Source of the DNA: Rhizobium sp. 16-488-2b
GTDB taxonomy: Bacteria; Pseudomonadota; Alphaproteobacteria; Rhizobiales; Rhizobiaceae
Assembly (NCBI RefSeq): GCF_017741815.1
Contig: NZ_JAGHMF010000034.1
Coordinates: 496,001 to 560,000 of the forward strand
DNA length: 64,000 bases
Reading direction: 5' to 3'
Shown: positions 1 to 8,778 of the stretch, in pieces
Numbering within the stretch: the stretch's first letter is position 1
Layout of the letters: every line of letters starts with the position of its first letter
Made by a program: the position numbers and the translations under genes
Notes under the pieces: model-generated
Told to the model about the DNA's origin: nothing
The model's input: only the letters and a program-made list of their open reading frames with translations
The model's database searches: none

Positions 1-2
1 TC

Positions 3-1943
3 TTCGCCGCCACGACAGCACTTGCGGTCCTGCTCTTCTTGCAGCAGGCACTCGCCTTCCTACCGCTCGCCGCCTGGCCATCGCTGCCGCTTGTACCCGA
101 CAGCATGACCACCGAGCAGATCATCCTGGCCTACGGGGTCTTTCCAAGAGCCGCCGTCGCCATACTGGCCGGCGCCGCTCTTGGCCTCGCCGGCGCCTTG
201 CTGCAGCGGCTGCTCAGAAACCCGATCGCCGACCCCTCGACATTGGGCGTTTCGGCCGGCGCCCAGCTCGCCATCGTCGCGACGACGCTGTTTTTTCCGG
301 CGATCCTCGATGGATACCGCGCGCTGGTCGCGCTCGCTGGTGCCGCCGGCGCAACGGCGCTGGTTTTCCTTCTCGGCTGGCACCGCAGCTTCGATCCGGT
401 CACCATGGTCGTCTCCGGCCTGCTCGTCGGCATCACCTGCGGTGCATTGTCGGCTGCGATGACGCTCTCGCAGGGTGAATACCTCATGTCGCTGGTGACC
501 TGGGACGGCGGCGCGCTCGGCCAGCAGGACTGGTCCGTCGCCTCGACGCTGGCGCTCGAACTGCTCGCGGGCCTTGCCGCCAGCATCCTGCTGCTGCGGC
601 CGCTGGCACTGTTCGGTCTCGGCGATAGCGGCGCGAAATCGCTCGGCGTCGGGCTCGTCGGCATACGCGTGGCGGTCGCAGTGATCGCGGTGGGGCTGGC
701 GGCCGGTGTCGCGGCGAGCGTCGGCCTGGTCAGCTTCGTCGGACTTGCCGGGCCAGCCCTGATGCGCGGCCTGGGTGTCCGGAAGCCGCATGCCATCATC
801 CTCGCATCGCCCATCGCGGGCGGCCTGTTGCTCTGGCTGTGCGACGGTCTGGTGCAGTTCCTCGGCTCCACCACCAGCGAGACGTTTCCGACCGGCGCGA
901 TGACGGCCCTGATCGGCGGCCCGCTACTGCTCTGGTTGCTGCCGAAGGTCAAACCGGTGGAACTGCACGAGGAGCGCGCACATGTGACCGAGGCGAGGGC
1001 ACCGCGCACATGGCTGATCCTGCTTCTCGCTCTCCTGCCGGCGGTCGCTCTCTTGGTGCTTTTCCTGGCGCGGACGCCCGCAGGGTTCACGCTGCTCTCG
1101 GCGCAGGACTTCACCGATTTACTGCCCATGCGCTGGCCACGGCTGCTGGCCTCGGCCGCTGCGGGCAGCCTGCTGGCAATCGCGGGTACAATCTTGCAGC
1201 GGCTGACTGGCAATCCGATGGCAAGCCCGGAGGTCCTGGGTGTCAGCGGCGGCGCCGGTGTTGGCTTTGCAGCCGCGATCACCATCGTGCCGGCTGCCGG
1301 CGTCGCCGAGCTTTTCGCCGGCGCCGGTATCGGTTCCATGATCGTGATGATCATCGTCGTCGCCTTTGCCAGCCGCCGCCAGCTGTCGCCCGAATGGCTG
1401 CTGCTCGCTGGCATCGCCGTCAGTTCGCTGACGTCAGCTATTCTGTCGGCGCTGCTTGCGATCGGCGATCAGCGCTCATGGCAGATCCTGTCCTGGCTCG
1501 GCGGCTCGTCCAACACGGCTACGCCGGCGTCGTCGATCGTGCTCGCTGTTCTGGCGGTCGTCTGCACGGGCATCGTACTCTTCTTTACACGCTGGCTGAC
1601 GATCCTGCCGCTTGGCAGCGCGGTGCCGGTTGCGCTCGGCGTCCCGGTGCGCTCCGCGCGTACCGCGATGATCTGCGTCGCCGGGCTTGCGACTGGCGCG
1701 GCGTCGCTGCTGGTCGGCCCTTTGAGTTTCGTCGGGCTGATGGGACCGCATATCGCTCATCGCGCTGGTTTCATAAAGCCGGCGCATCAGCTTCTGGCGT
1801 CGTCGGCGATCGGTGCACTGCTGATGATCATCGCCGACCTCGGTGCTCGCACCGCGACTTTCCCATACGAGTTGCCGCTGGGTCTGTTCGCGGCGCTCGC
1901 CGGCGCGCCTTATCTCGTCTGGCTCATCGCCCGCAGACGGTGA
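3..1943 (+). CDS. fhuB: Fe3+-siderophore (hydroxamate) ABC transporter permease FhuB, 5' end cut off
   Basis: Inner-membrane permease for ferric hydroxamate-type siderophores. The protein is a tandem fusion of two FecCD/BtuC-type permease halves: the sequence GALLQRLLRNPIADPSTLGVSAGAQ in the first half recurs as GTILQRLTGNPMASPEVLGVSGGAG in the second, the region that contacts the ATPase. About 640 residues are visible, close to full FhuB length. The reading frame is open to the left edge (codons from base 3 encode a hydrophobic stretch running into the visible part), so the TTG at 39 is unlikely to be the real start and the gene begins outside the window. The FhuC ATPase and FhuD binding protein are presumably to the left. 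It ends 3 bases from the convergent Ldh2-type gene. Family assignment is firm; the substrate is inferred from the fused architecture. Confidence 0.9.
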   Translation, partial: FAATTALAVLLFLQQALAFLPLAAWPSLPLVPDSMTTEQIILAYGVFPRAAVAILAGAALGLAGALLQRLLRNPIADPSTLGVSAGAQLAIVATTLFFPAILDGYRALVALAGAAGATALVFLLGWHRSFDPVTMVVSGLLVGITCGALSAAMTLSQGEYLMSLVTWDGGALGQQDWSVASTLALELLAGLAASILLLRPLALFGLGDSGAKSLGVGLVGIRVAVAVIAVGLAAGVAASVGLVSFVGLAGPALMRGLGVRKPHAIILASPIAGGLLLWLCDGLVQFLGSTTSETFPTGAMTALIGGPLLLWLLPKVKPVELHEERAHVTEARAPRTWLILLLALLPAVALLVLFLARTPAGFTLLSAQDFTDLLPMRWPRLLASAAAGSLLAIAGTILQRLTGNPMASPEVLGVSGGAGVGFAAAITIVPAAGVAELFAGAGIGSMIVMIIVVAFASRRQLSPEWLLLAGIAVSSLTSAILSALLAIGDQRSWQILSWLGGSSNTATPASSIVLAVLAVVCTGIVLFFTRWLTILPLGSAVPVALGVPVRSARTAMICVAGLATGAASLLVGPLSFVGLMGPHIAHRAGFIKPAHQLLASSAIGALLMIIADLGARTATFPYELPLGLFAALAGAPYLVWLIARRR

Positions 1944-1946
1944 ACG

Positions 1947-3008
1947 TCAAGACAACACAGCCGGCATCGCGACGCCCAGCCGCTCGGCATGGCCACGCAG
2001 GGAGTCGATAATCCCGGGAAACAGGCGCACGCCATCGGCAAGCGCACTGCGCTTGCGTGCCAGTCCGTTTTCACCGGGCAGGCGGACGCGCTCGACGCCG
2101 GGGCGTGGCGGATTGTCGTGGCAGGCATCGACGAGCCAGCCTGTCTGGCGCAGGAAGGCTTCGCGACCACCGAACGCGGCGGGATCGAACACTTGCACCG
2201 TGACGGCAGCATTCGTGCCCTTCGGTGCATCGGCGCGGCCATAGCCTGAAAGCGCCTGCGTAAAGGCTTCGACGTGCAGCGCCATGCCGTATCCCTTCTG
2301 GCCGTGGTCCAGCCCACCTGTCGGGAGCAGTGTGCCGCCGCTTTCGATGACTTTGGGGTCGCGACTGGGGTTTCCGTCTGCGTCCATCAGCCATTCGTGC
2401 TCGTATTGACGTCCTTCTCGGATCAGGCGCTGCGCCATGTTGACCGTGGTGATCGAGGCGCTGATGTCGATGAGGATCGGATCGCCCGATGTGGGGATGC
2501 CATGTGCAACAGGATTCGGTGTATAGACGCCATTGCGGCCGCCGAATGGGGCGACCTGCGCGCCCGACGGGCTCGAGCTTGCGATACTCACCATGTAGCC
2601 CCGGTCAGTCGCGATCGACAGATAGGCGGCAAGGCAGCCGATGTGGTGGCTGTTCGCGATGGTGATTATCGCCGTGCCGTAGGTCTCGGCTCTGTCGCAG
2701 GCGAGCTTGACTGCCTCCGACGTCAGCCATGCGCCGGGCAGGCGCTTTCCGGACCAGGCAACCGCAGGTCCACGATCCGATATAACCTCGGGGCTGCCCT
2801 CGCGCGTCATCACACCGTCGGCGATGCTCTGCAGATACCAGCCGGCGAGCGCCAGGCCATGGGTCGTGTGCCCCATCAAATCCGCCTCGACGAGATAGCG
2901 GGCCACGGCCTCGGCTTTGTCCTCCTCAAGTCCGGCGGCCGCGTACAGGTCCTTGGCAAAGCTGCGCAGCGCGTCCGGCGCGTAGCGGATATCGTTGGTG
3001 TCGCTCAC
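1947..3008 (-). CDS. Ldh2-family (malate/L-lactate/ureidoglycolate-type) NAD(P)-dependent 2-hydroxyacid dehydrogenase
   Basis: A 353-residue member of the Ldh2 (malate/L-lactate dehydrogenase type 2) family, which is unrelated to classical LDH. Members oxidise 2-hydroxyacids or reduce imines, for example sulfolactate (ComC), ureidoglycolate and 2,3-diketogulonate. The family histidine motif GHTTHG is present near residue 50, and the central SNHHIGCLAAY and HGIPTSG blocks are conserved. The GTG start at 3008 lies after a GGAGAG ribosome site. It is the last gene of a leftward series with a D-2-hydroxyacid dehydrogenase immediately upstream (gap about 35 bases). An adjacent pair of dehydrogenases from these two families recalls the SlcC/ComC pair that interconverts sulfolactate enantiomers. 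The true substrate is not readable from sequence. Confidence 0.85.
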   Translation of the reverse strand: MSDTNDIRYAPDALRSFAKDLYAAAGLEEDKAEAVARYLVEADLMGHTTHGLALAGWYLQSIADGVMTREGSPEVISDRGPAVAWSGKRLPGAWLTSEAVKLACDRAETYGTAIITIANSHHIGCLAAYLSIATDRGYMVSIASSSPSGAQVAPFGGRNGVYTPNPVAHGIPTSGDPILIDISASITTVNMAQRLIREGRQYEHEWLMDADGNPSRDPKVIESGGTLLPTGGLDHGQKGYGMALHVEAFTQALSGYGRADAPKGTNAAVTVQVFDPAAFGGREAFLRQTGWLVDACHDNPPRPGVERVRLPGENGLARKRSALADGVRLFPGIIDSLRGHAERLGVAMPAVLS

Positions 3009-3043
3009 CAGTCTCTCCGTCGGTTGTTGAAGCTGCGATGTGC

Positions 3044-4009
3044 TCAGCGTGCGAGAAAGCGCGGCTCGAGCGTCTTACCATCCAGCGCATCCAGAACATT
3101 CCTTGCCGCCATCACCGACACCGCCCGCTTGGCATCGACAGTCACGCCCGCCACATGCGGCGACACAAGCGTGTTGGGTAGCTGGAACAGCGGATTGTCG
3201 GCGCCGGGCGGTTCTTGTTCGAAGCTATCGAGGCCAGCGCCGGCGAGGTGACCCTCCTGCAGCGCGCGAATAAGCGCGGCTTCATCGACGACCTCGCCAC
3301 GTGCGGTGTTGATCAGCAGCGAACCACGTTTCATCAGCCCGATCCGCCGGGAATCGATGAGCTTGTTCGTCTCAGGCGTCAGCGGACAGTGCAGGCTGAC
3401 GATATCCGACGAGGCAAGCAGCGTATCCAGATCTGTCTCGCGGCGGATACCTGCGGTAAAGGCGCTGTCCGGTGTATGCGGATCAAAGGCAATAGCCTCC
3501 ATGCCGATCGCGCCGGCCATTTTCGCGAGCGTCTGGCCGATGAAGCCGAAGCCGACGATGCCGAGCGTCTGGCCGCGCAGCTCGCGGCCCTGGTACTGGT
3601 TCTTGTCCCACACGCCGTCACGGATCAGCGCGTCCTGTCGCGGCAGATCCTTGGAGAGCGCCATGATCATCGCGAGCGCGTGTTCGGCGACCGAATGGCC
3701 ATTGCTGCCTGTGGTCATCGATACCGGAATGCCGAGCTCGATAGCGGCCGCGACGTCGATGTCGTTGGTCCCGACGCCATGCTTGGCGATATGCTTGAGC
3801 CGCCCGCCAGCCTTCATCTCCTCGGGGCCGAGCTTGTCGGCGAGCAGGCGGATGATCACAGCCTCCGGCCTGTGGGCCTTCATGATGTCGATCACGGCCT
3901 GTCGGTCGATATAGGGCTTCGTCGTCACGACCGTGGCGCCGGCTTCAACGAGCAAAGAAAATCCTTCCGGCGCCAGCTGGCCGCCGAGCACGATAACCGT
4001 CTTGTCCAT
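3044..4009 (-). CDS. D-isomer-specific 2-hydroxyacid dehydrogenase (SerA/SlcC-like)
   Basis: A 321-residue cytoplasmic NAD(P)-dependent dehydrogenase of the D-2-hydroxyacid family. The Rossmann motif GFGFIGQ lies mid-protein, and the catalytic triad is visible as Arg in NTARGEVVD, Glu in SFEQEPP and His in SPHVAGVT near the C-terminus. There is no ACT or other regulatory domain, so it is not a typical biosynthetic SerA and more likely serves catabolism. The gene lies between pdxA2-like (gap 74 bases) and the Ldh2-type gene, all on the same strand. Within this locus it plausibly oxidises, or inverts together with the Ldh2-type enzyme, a short sugar acid. The substrate is inferred only. Confidence 0.87.
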   Translation of the reverse strand: MDKTVIVLGGQLAPEGFSLLVEAGATVVTTKPYIDRQAVIDIMKAHRPEAVIIRLLADKLGPEEMKAGGRLKHIAKHGVGTNDIDVAAAIELGIPVSMTTGSNGHSVAEHALAMIMALSKDLPRQDALIRDGVWDKNQYQGRELRGQTLGIVGFGFIGQTLAKMAGAIGMEAIAFDPHTPDSAFTAGIRRETDLDTLLASSDIVSLHCPLTPETNKLIDSRRIGLMKRGSLLINTARGEVVDEAALIRALQEGHLAGAGLDSFEQEPPGADNPLFQLPNTLVSPHVAGVTVDAKRAVSVMAARNVLDALDGKTLEPRFLAR

Positions 4010-4083
4010 TACGCATCTCCTCCCGAGAGAATGGCAGGCCGCGGCGCGCGATGGCGCCAGGGCGTTTCAGATCTCCGTTAGGA

Positions 4084-5073
4084 TCAGGCTGCCTGACGAC
4101 GCGGCGAGCGGGCCATCAGTCGGGCATAGGCGATCGCCGATAGCATGTTGACGTGATTGGCCTTGCCGGTGCCGGCGATGTCGAAGGCAGTGCCGTGATC
4201 GACGGAGACGCGATCGATCGGCAGGCCGAGCGAGACGTTGACGGCCGTCTCGAACGCCACGAGCTTGATCGGGATATGCCCCTGGTCGTGATATTGTGCG
4301 ATCACCAGATCGAAGGCGCCGTTGTAAGCGCGGGCGAAGACGGTATCGGCCGAAATCGGCCCGACGACATCGATGCCCTTGGCCTGCGCCAGTTCAACGG
4401 CGGGCGCCAGGAATTCGGTGTCCTCGGTGCCGAAGAGGCCGTTTTCGCCGCAATGCGGGTTGAGACCGGCAACGGCGATGCGCGCCTTCTTTCCAAGCCG
4501 CAGGAAATGCTTGTGCCCGGCCTCGATGGTCGCCAGCACGCGCTCCGTGCGCGCCCGCTCGATCGCGCCCTTTAGCGAGATATGCGTGGAGACGTGGATG
4601 GTGTTGAGACGCTCGGAGGCGAGCAGCATGAACGAGCTCTTCGAGCCGGTGAGGTGCGCCAGAAGCCCCGTATGACCGTCGAAGTGATGGCCGGCGAGGT
4701 TCATCGCCTCCTTGTTGATCGGGGCGGTCACGATGACATCGGCCTCGCCGGACATCGCCAGATCGACGGCGCGGGTGATATAGCGAACCGAAGCGTCGCC
4801 GGCGACCGGGCTGACCTTGCCGATCTCGGGAAGGGCCGCACCCAGGTCCACTTCATCGACGGCGATCTTGTTCTCGCCGGCGGAACCGGCAGGCGCGAAG
4901 TGCAGGCCCGTCTCGGCCGAGCGGTTGGCGCGCTCAAGCGCCTCGGTGTTGCCGACGATCACAAAATCGCGGCGCTCGATTTCCGGCAACGTTGCCAGCG
5001 CCTTGACGATCACCTCGGGGCCGACACCAGCGGGATCACCCAGCGTCACCGCGACTTTTGCATTTCTGTCCAT
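4084..5073 (-). CDS. pdxA2: PdxA2-type 4-phospho-sugar-acid dehydrogenase (decarboxylating)
   Basis: A 329-residue PdxA-family, metal-dependent, NAD-linked dehydrogenase. The GDPAGVGPE motif is at residues 12-20, and the metal-binding histidines sit in FDGHTG, QYHDQGH and DHGTAFDIAG. PdxA proper acts in vitamin B6 synthesis on 4-phosphohydroxythreonine. The PdxA2 subgroup, paired with DUF1537 kinases, oxidatively decarboxylates D-threonate- or D-erythronate-4-phosphate to DHAP. This copy is in a catabolic cluster with a DUF1537 kinase (14714-15775) and has no pdxJ or ksgA neighbour, so the second role is favoured. It is flanked by the iron-type alcohol dehydrogenase (gap 30 bases) and the 2-hydroxyacid dehydrogenase. 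The family is certain; the exact C4 stereoisomer is not determinable here. Confidence 0.88.
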   Translation of the reverse strand: MDRNAKVAVTLGDPAGVGPEVIVKALATLPEIERRDFVIVGNTEALERANRSAETGLHFAPAGSAGENKIAVDEVDLGAALPEIGKVSPVAGDASVRYITRAVDLAMSGEADVIVTAPINKEAMNLAGHHFDGHTGLLAHLTGSKSSFMLLASERLNTIHVSTHISLKGAIERARTERVLATIEAGHKHFLRLGKKARIAVAGLNPHCGENGLFGTEDTEFLAPAVELAQAKGIDVVGPISADTVFARAYNGAFDLVIAQYHDQGHIPIKLVAFETAVNVSLGLPIDRVSVDHGTAFDIAGTGKANHVNMLSAIAYARLMARSPRRQAA

Positions 5074-5103
5074 CAGTCACATTCCTTATTGGATCAAACG
5101 CAC

Positions 5104-6237
5104 CTAGTAGGCGGCTTCGTATATCGAACGTATGTCGGCGCGCGCGAGATCGCGCGGGTTGTTGTCGAGAAGGCGACGAATGGCGAAGGCATCGTCGGCC
5201 ATGGCGTCGAGATCGCTATCCGGCACACCGAGCGCCGAGAGCTTCATCTCGATGCCGAGATCGGCGCAGAAGCTATAGGCCGCATCGAAGACCGACTGTA
5301 CGTCGCCCGACGTCTTGCGGCCAAGCGCGTCCATCACCGCGCGTGTCTTTTCAGGCACCGACGGCGTGTTGAAAGCCAGCACATGCGGGAAGATCAGTGC
5401 GTTCGCCGCACCATGGGCGATATGCCAGCGCGTGCCGAGCGGATAGGCCAGCGCATGGCCACCAGCCGTGTTGACCGGCCCGAGACAGAAGCCGCCGTAA
5501 AGCGAGGCGAGCGCGAGCCCGGCGCGGGCTTCCGCATCGGCGCCATCCTTGACGGCGCGGGCGAGATATTTGCCGACTAGCCGCGTTCCCTCGATCGCGT
5601 AGAGGTCGATCATCGGATGCGCCTTGCGGTTGGTGAAGGCCTCGACGCAATGGGCCATGGCATCGACACCGGTAGCCGCGGTCGTCCGGGCCGGAACCGT
5701 GAAGGTCAGCGCCGGATCGATGACGGCGATATCGGCCAGCATGTGAATGCTCTCGACCGCAAGCTTTGCCATCGTCTCGGGATCGGTGACCAGCGCGCGA
5801 ATGCCCGCCTCGCTCCCGGTTCCAGCCGTGGTCGGCACCTGCGCCAGCGCGACGCGGCGGGGCCCGTGAACCTTGTTCGGGCCGACGACGTCGCGCAGCG
5901 TCTGCGACGAGCCGGCAAGAACAGCCGCCAACTTCGCAAGATCCATGGCGCTACCGCCGCCGAAACCGACGACCAGCTGCGCATCCGCAGCATTGGCGGC
6001 CGCAAGCACCTTGTCGAGATTGGCGGTGTCGGGCTCCGGCGTCACATCCGCGAAGACCGTGACTTCACCCTTTAGGCCGAGCGTATCGACGCGCGTGGCA
6101 TTGAATGCGTCGGAAATGACCAGGATGCGGGCGTAGCCCTTGTCACTTGCCCATTTCCCCAGGCGCTCCGCCGTCCCCACGCCGAACTCGATGATTTCGG
6201 GCCTGATGATTGTGATAGGCGAATCCAAGCTGACCAC
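5104..6237 (-). CDS. Iron-containing alcohol dehydrogenase (group III type)
   Basis: A 377-residue Fe-ADH family enzyme. The nucleotide-binding GFGGGSAMD block lies in the first third, with the TTAGTGSE motif after it. Metal ligands are expected in the AMAHCVEAF and HGAANALIFPHVL segments, whose histidines are present. The open frame extends to 6324, but the GTG at 6237 follows a GAGGAG ribosome site by 7 bases and gives the usual family length, so I chose it. It may reduce or oxidise an aldehyde/alcohol made by the aldolase or hydrolase of the same locus; maleylacetate reductase-like and lactaldehyde-type activities are alternatives. It is preceded by a 347-base gap holding a likely promoter, so it probably starts a second leftward transcription unit together with pdxA2. 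Confidence 0.88.
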   Translation of the reverse strand: MVSLDSPITIIRPEIIEFGVGTAERLGKWASDKGYARILVISDAFNATRVDTLGLKGEVTVFADVTPEPDTANLDKVLAAANAADAQLVVGFGGGSAMDLAKLAAVLAGSSQTLRDVVGPNKVHGPRRVALAQVPTTAGTGSEAGIRALVTDPETMAKLAVESIHMLADIAVIDPALTFTVPARTTAATGVDAMAHCVEAFTNRKAHPMIDLYAIEGTRLVGKYLARAVKDGADAEARAGLALASLYGGFCLGPVNTAGGHALAYPLGTRWHIAHGAANALIFPHVLAFNTPSVPEKTRAVMDALGRKTSGDVQSVFDAAYSFCADLGIEMKLSALGVPDSDLDAMADDAFAIRRLLDNNPRDLARADIRSIYEAAY

Positions 6238-6296
6238 CGGATTACTCCTCCCCCTGCGGTATCGCGGCATCTTTCGGCGCCGCCAAGATGTAAATT

Positions 6297-6306
6297 TGTT
6301 ATACCA
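6297..6306. promoter_or_regulatory. Candidate GntR-type operator / -10 region before the Fe-ADH gene
   Basis: TGTTATACCA departs by one base pair from the perfect palindrome TGGTATACCA, a form common among FCD-type GntR regulators. On the minus strand the overlapping TATAAC is a plausible -10 box. It lies about 60 bases upstream of the chosen GTG start. This is pattern-based only. Confidence 0.3.
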
Positions 6307-6525
6307 GCTCCGTCGGCTTGGCAAGCTTGGACATCAAGTTTGGCTGGAAAAATGCGATGTGGTGCGGATAATCGACCACTGCGCCGGCTTTTATGGTGAT
6401 CTATGTAATTGATATTACTTATTTAATTGGAGCGCGTCGAAGTCTGTCGCCTGTGGCCGCGCTTCAAGCGATGCGCTCAAGCATAGGCAACGAATTTGTA
6501 AATTAAGAGCAATAAACTATCAATT

Positions 6526-6556
6526 CGGCGCGCCAAACGAATCCGTTGGCACGCCG
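6526..6556 (-). terminator. Putative terminator after the sialidase-like gene
   Basis: CGGCGCGCCAA and TTGGCACGCCG form an 11-position stem with one mismatch and a 9-base loop. It starts 28 bases past the stop codon on the minus strand, and the following transcript is A/T-rich rather than a clean U-run. Confidence 0.5.
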
Positions 6557-6584
6557 AGTTGACAAGCGAAGCGCAATTCCGGCG

Positions 6585-7769
6585 TCAGCCGAGCGCATCC
6601 GGAGACAGCCGCACATATTTGAGTGCGCGCCGGTAGTAGGTGTAGGCGATATGCACCGTGCCATCGGTCCCTTGGGTGATCGACGGGTAGGAAAACTCCC
6701 GGTTGACGGCGTCCTTCGAGTTGTTGCTCAGGCAGTAGCCATCGCCGGTATCGAGGTCGATGCGGCGCGGAAAGCTGCGGCCGCCATCCGTAGAGAAGGC
6801 GAGGCTGAGCGGTGCGCGCGGCACGCCCCAGATCGCCTTGCGTCTCCGGCTCGGCTCGCTGGTGACGGGTGCCGCTGGCTCGTCCCCTTCGATTTCGTCG
6901 TAGAGAGACAGGCGCCGCGCATCGGACATCGAGGCGTTGCAGTGGTTGTAAACCATTGCGATTGTGCCATTTCCCAGCTTTACAGCCTGGATGGACGAAT
7001 TGTTGTTCGGCAGATCGATCGGCTCCGGCGCGCTCCAGCTCTCGCCGTCGCGCGAGCGGCTGGACAGCACGAATTCGGCCAAACGGTTGCGATAGAAGGC
7101 GACGAATTCGCCATCTGGCAGGGGCACGATGTTCATGTGTACCGCGCCGATGCTGTCGGGCACCTCGGTCATCGCCCAGTTTTTGCCGGCGTCGCGCGAG
7201 ATCAGCACGCCCGCGGTATCGGCGTCACCGGTCCAGCGTTCGCCAGGCAGTCCGATGCAGCGAAAAACCGGCAGTAGCCAAGTGCCGGCGCCGTTCACGA
7301 CGATCGGTTGGCGCACGAATGTGCCGGGAATATCGCACAGCACGCGGACCTCGCCAAAGGTGCGGCCGCCATCCGTGGAGATCCGACATTTGACAACCGA
7401 GCCATCCTGGTTGCCGGATGTCTGCGACGTGTAAAGCAGCCAGACATCTCCGCCAGGCGCGTTGAAAATCAACGGATTTTGCTCGGATTTCGCGGGGTCG
7501 TCCGACATTTTTTCCGGCTGCGACCATTGCGTTGCACCCGGCGCCAGACGCGACATGTAAATCGAGATGTCGCCCATGCCTTCCATCGTGCCTCCAAACC
7601 AGACGCAGGTCAGCGTGCCATCCGGCAGGAAGGCCAGGTTGGCGGCGTGGTTCTGGATGCAGGGGGAGGGGAGATAGGCGTCGAAACGCCCGTCCGTGGT
7701 GGGATTGGCGATGATTTCGCCGGTCATCAGATCAGGAACGGCGTCTGGTTGCAAACCCGTGAAGGCCAT
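6585..7769 (-). CDS. Sialidase-fold (BNR/Asp-box) protein, apparently cytoplasmic
   Basis: A 394-residue six-bladed beta-propeller protein of the BNR_2/exo-alpha-sialidase superfamily. Asp-box repeats are visible at about residues 131-138 (STDGGRTF), 191-198 (SRDAGKNW), 239-245 (SRDGESW) and 326-333 (STDGGRSF). Arg residues suited to carboxylate binding occur in SPCIQNHAANL/FVRQPIV/VNREFSYPSI-type blocks, but I cannot prove a full Arg triad. No signal peptide or membrane anchor is present, so the protein should act in the cytoplasm on an imported compound. The start follows the DapA-like gene by 12 bases, implying co-translation. Substrates other than sialic acid, or lyase chemistry as in some beta-propeller polysaccharide lyases, are possible. 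Confidence 0.75.
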   Translation of the reverse strand: MAFTGLQPDAVPDLMTGEIIANPTTDGRFDAYLPSPCIQNHAANLAFLPDGTLTCVWFGGTMEGMGDISIYMSRLAPGATQWSQPEKMSDDPAKSEQNPLIFNAPGGDVWLLYTSQTSGNQDGSVVKCRISTDGGRTFGEVRVLCDIPGTFVRQPIVVNGAGTWLLPVFRCIGLPGERWTGDADTAGVLISRDAGKNWAMTEVPDSIGAVHMNIVPLPDGEFVAFYRNRLAEFVLSSRSRDGESWSAPEPIDLPNNNSSIQAVKLGNGTIAMVYNHCNASMSDARRLSLYDEIEGDEPAAPVTSEPSRRRKAIWGVPRAPLSLAFSTDGGRSFPRRIDLDTGDGYCLSNNSKDAVNREFSYPSITQGTDGTVHIAYTYYRRALKYVRLSPDALG

Positions 7770-7781
7770 GGTCGTCCTCCT

Positions 7782-8687
7782 TTAGGGCAGTGTCTTGTAG
7801 GCTTCGGCAAGCGCGGCGTAATCGGCGTCGCTGATCGGCATCAGCGGTGCGCGGGTGCGCTTCCAGGCCGAGTTTCCGGTCTTCAGGCCGACCATAGCCT
7901 TGATCGTCGGGATCTGCACATAGGAGTTGGAAAGCGTGCGGTAAGCGTTGATGCGCGCTTGTGCGGTCTCGACCGCCTCAGCGCCGCTTTCATCGTGAAC
8001 CTTGTCATAAACGGTGCGCAGCGAATCCGCGACCAGATTGGACGTTGCGGTAATGCAGCCGGCACCACCGGCCTTCAGCAGCGGCAGCAGCAGCGGATCG
8101 GCGCCGGCGAGTACGGAGAAGCCGGGATAGGCGGCGATGATTGCCTGCATATTGTTGAAATCGCCCGCGGATTCCTTGATGCCGACAACCGTGTCTGGGA
8201 AGGCTTCGATCAAGCGGCCAATCAGCGGAACCGACAGCGGAACGCCGGAAACCTGCGGAATATGATAGAGGGTGACCTGCAGCTTGCTGTCGGCGATCTT
8301 CTCCAGAATCTGCGAATAGGCGGCAAACAGGCCGTCGTCGGAAACGCCCTTATAATAGAAGGGCGGCAGCATCACGACCTTGGTGACGCCGAGCGACAGG
8401 GCATGCTTGGTGAGATCGACCGTCTCCTGGATGGCGACGACGCCGGTGCCCGGCAGCAGCTTGTCGGCAGGGATGCCGGCTTTCAGCGCTGCCTCAAGGA
8501 TCGCCTTGCGTTCGCTCGACGAAAACGAGTTTGCCTCGCCCGTGGTGCCGAGCAGCGCCACGCCGTGGCATCCCTCCGACAGCAGTCGCTGGCAATGTTC
8601 GGTGAAGAGGCCGAGATCCGGGCTTCCATCGGCATTGAGTGGGGTTGCGGCGGCGCTATAGACACCGGTGATCTTGTGCTTGTTCAT
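7782..8687 (-). CDS. DapA/NanA-superfamily class I aldolase or dehydratase
   Basis: A 301-residue (beta/alpha)8 enzyme of the dihydrodipicolinate synthase/N-acetylneuraminate lyase superfamily. The GTTGE motif is at 47-51, the proton-relay Tyr at 141 (YHIPQVSG) and the Schiff-base Lys at 171 (GIKESAGD). Members condense or cleave pyruvate-containing 2-keto acids or dehydrate sugar acids. A catabolic role (2-keto-3-deoxy-acid or sialic-acid-like cleavage) is favoured over lysine synthesis by its neighbours. The frame extends to 8777, but the ATG at 8687 follows GAGGAGGAC and matches the family start. It is the first gene of the leftward operon, divergent from the Opp-type ABC importer. Confidence 0.87.
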   Translation of the reverse strand: MNKHKITGVYSAAATPLNADGSPDLGLFTEHCQRLLSEGCHGVALLGTTGEANSFSSSERKAILEAALKAGIPADKLLPGTGVVAIQETVDLTKHALSLGVTKVVMLPPFYYKGVSDDGLFAAYSQILEKIADSKLQVTLYHIPQVSGVPLSVPLIGRLIEAFPDTVVGIKESAGDFNNMQAIIAAYPGFSVLAGADPLLLPLLKAGGAGCITATSNLVADSLRTVYDKVHDESGAEAVETAQARINAYRTLSNSYVQIPTIKAMVGLKTGNSAWKRTRAPLMPISDADYAALAEAYKTLP

Positions 8688-8778
8688 GTCGTCCTCCTCG
8701 GATGAACGCCGCATATGGCGGCAAAAGGCGGGAAACCCGGCCTGCAAGATGCGGTTTTCTTCATCCTCGTCCGGCATG

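Larger units (their letters stand above)
6238..6584. other. 347-base intergenic region between the sialidase-like and Fe-ADH genes
   Basis: No credible ORF. It contains the candidate terminator of the sialidase-like gene at its right end (6526-6556), an AT-rich middle around 6390-6520 and a possible promoter/operator near 6297-6306. It therefore appears to separate two leftward transcription units. Confidence 0.5.

Noticed and set aside
131..1414. 427-codon minus-strand frame opposite fhuB
   Set aside because: Composition (Ser/Pro/Ala/Arg-rich, no domain) is that of an antisense shadow of the permease gene.
4084..5073. PdxA as vitamin B6 biosynthesis enzyme
   Set aside because: No pdxJ, ksgA or surA neighbour; sits with sugar-acid genes and a DUF1537 kinase, so the PdxA2 reading is preferred.
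7782..8687. DapA as lysine-biosynthetic dihydrodipicolinate synthase
   Set aside because: Catabolic operon context with a sialidase-fold protein and importer; the superfamily is functionally diverse.
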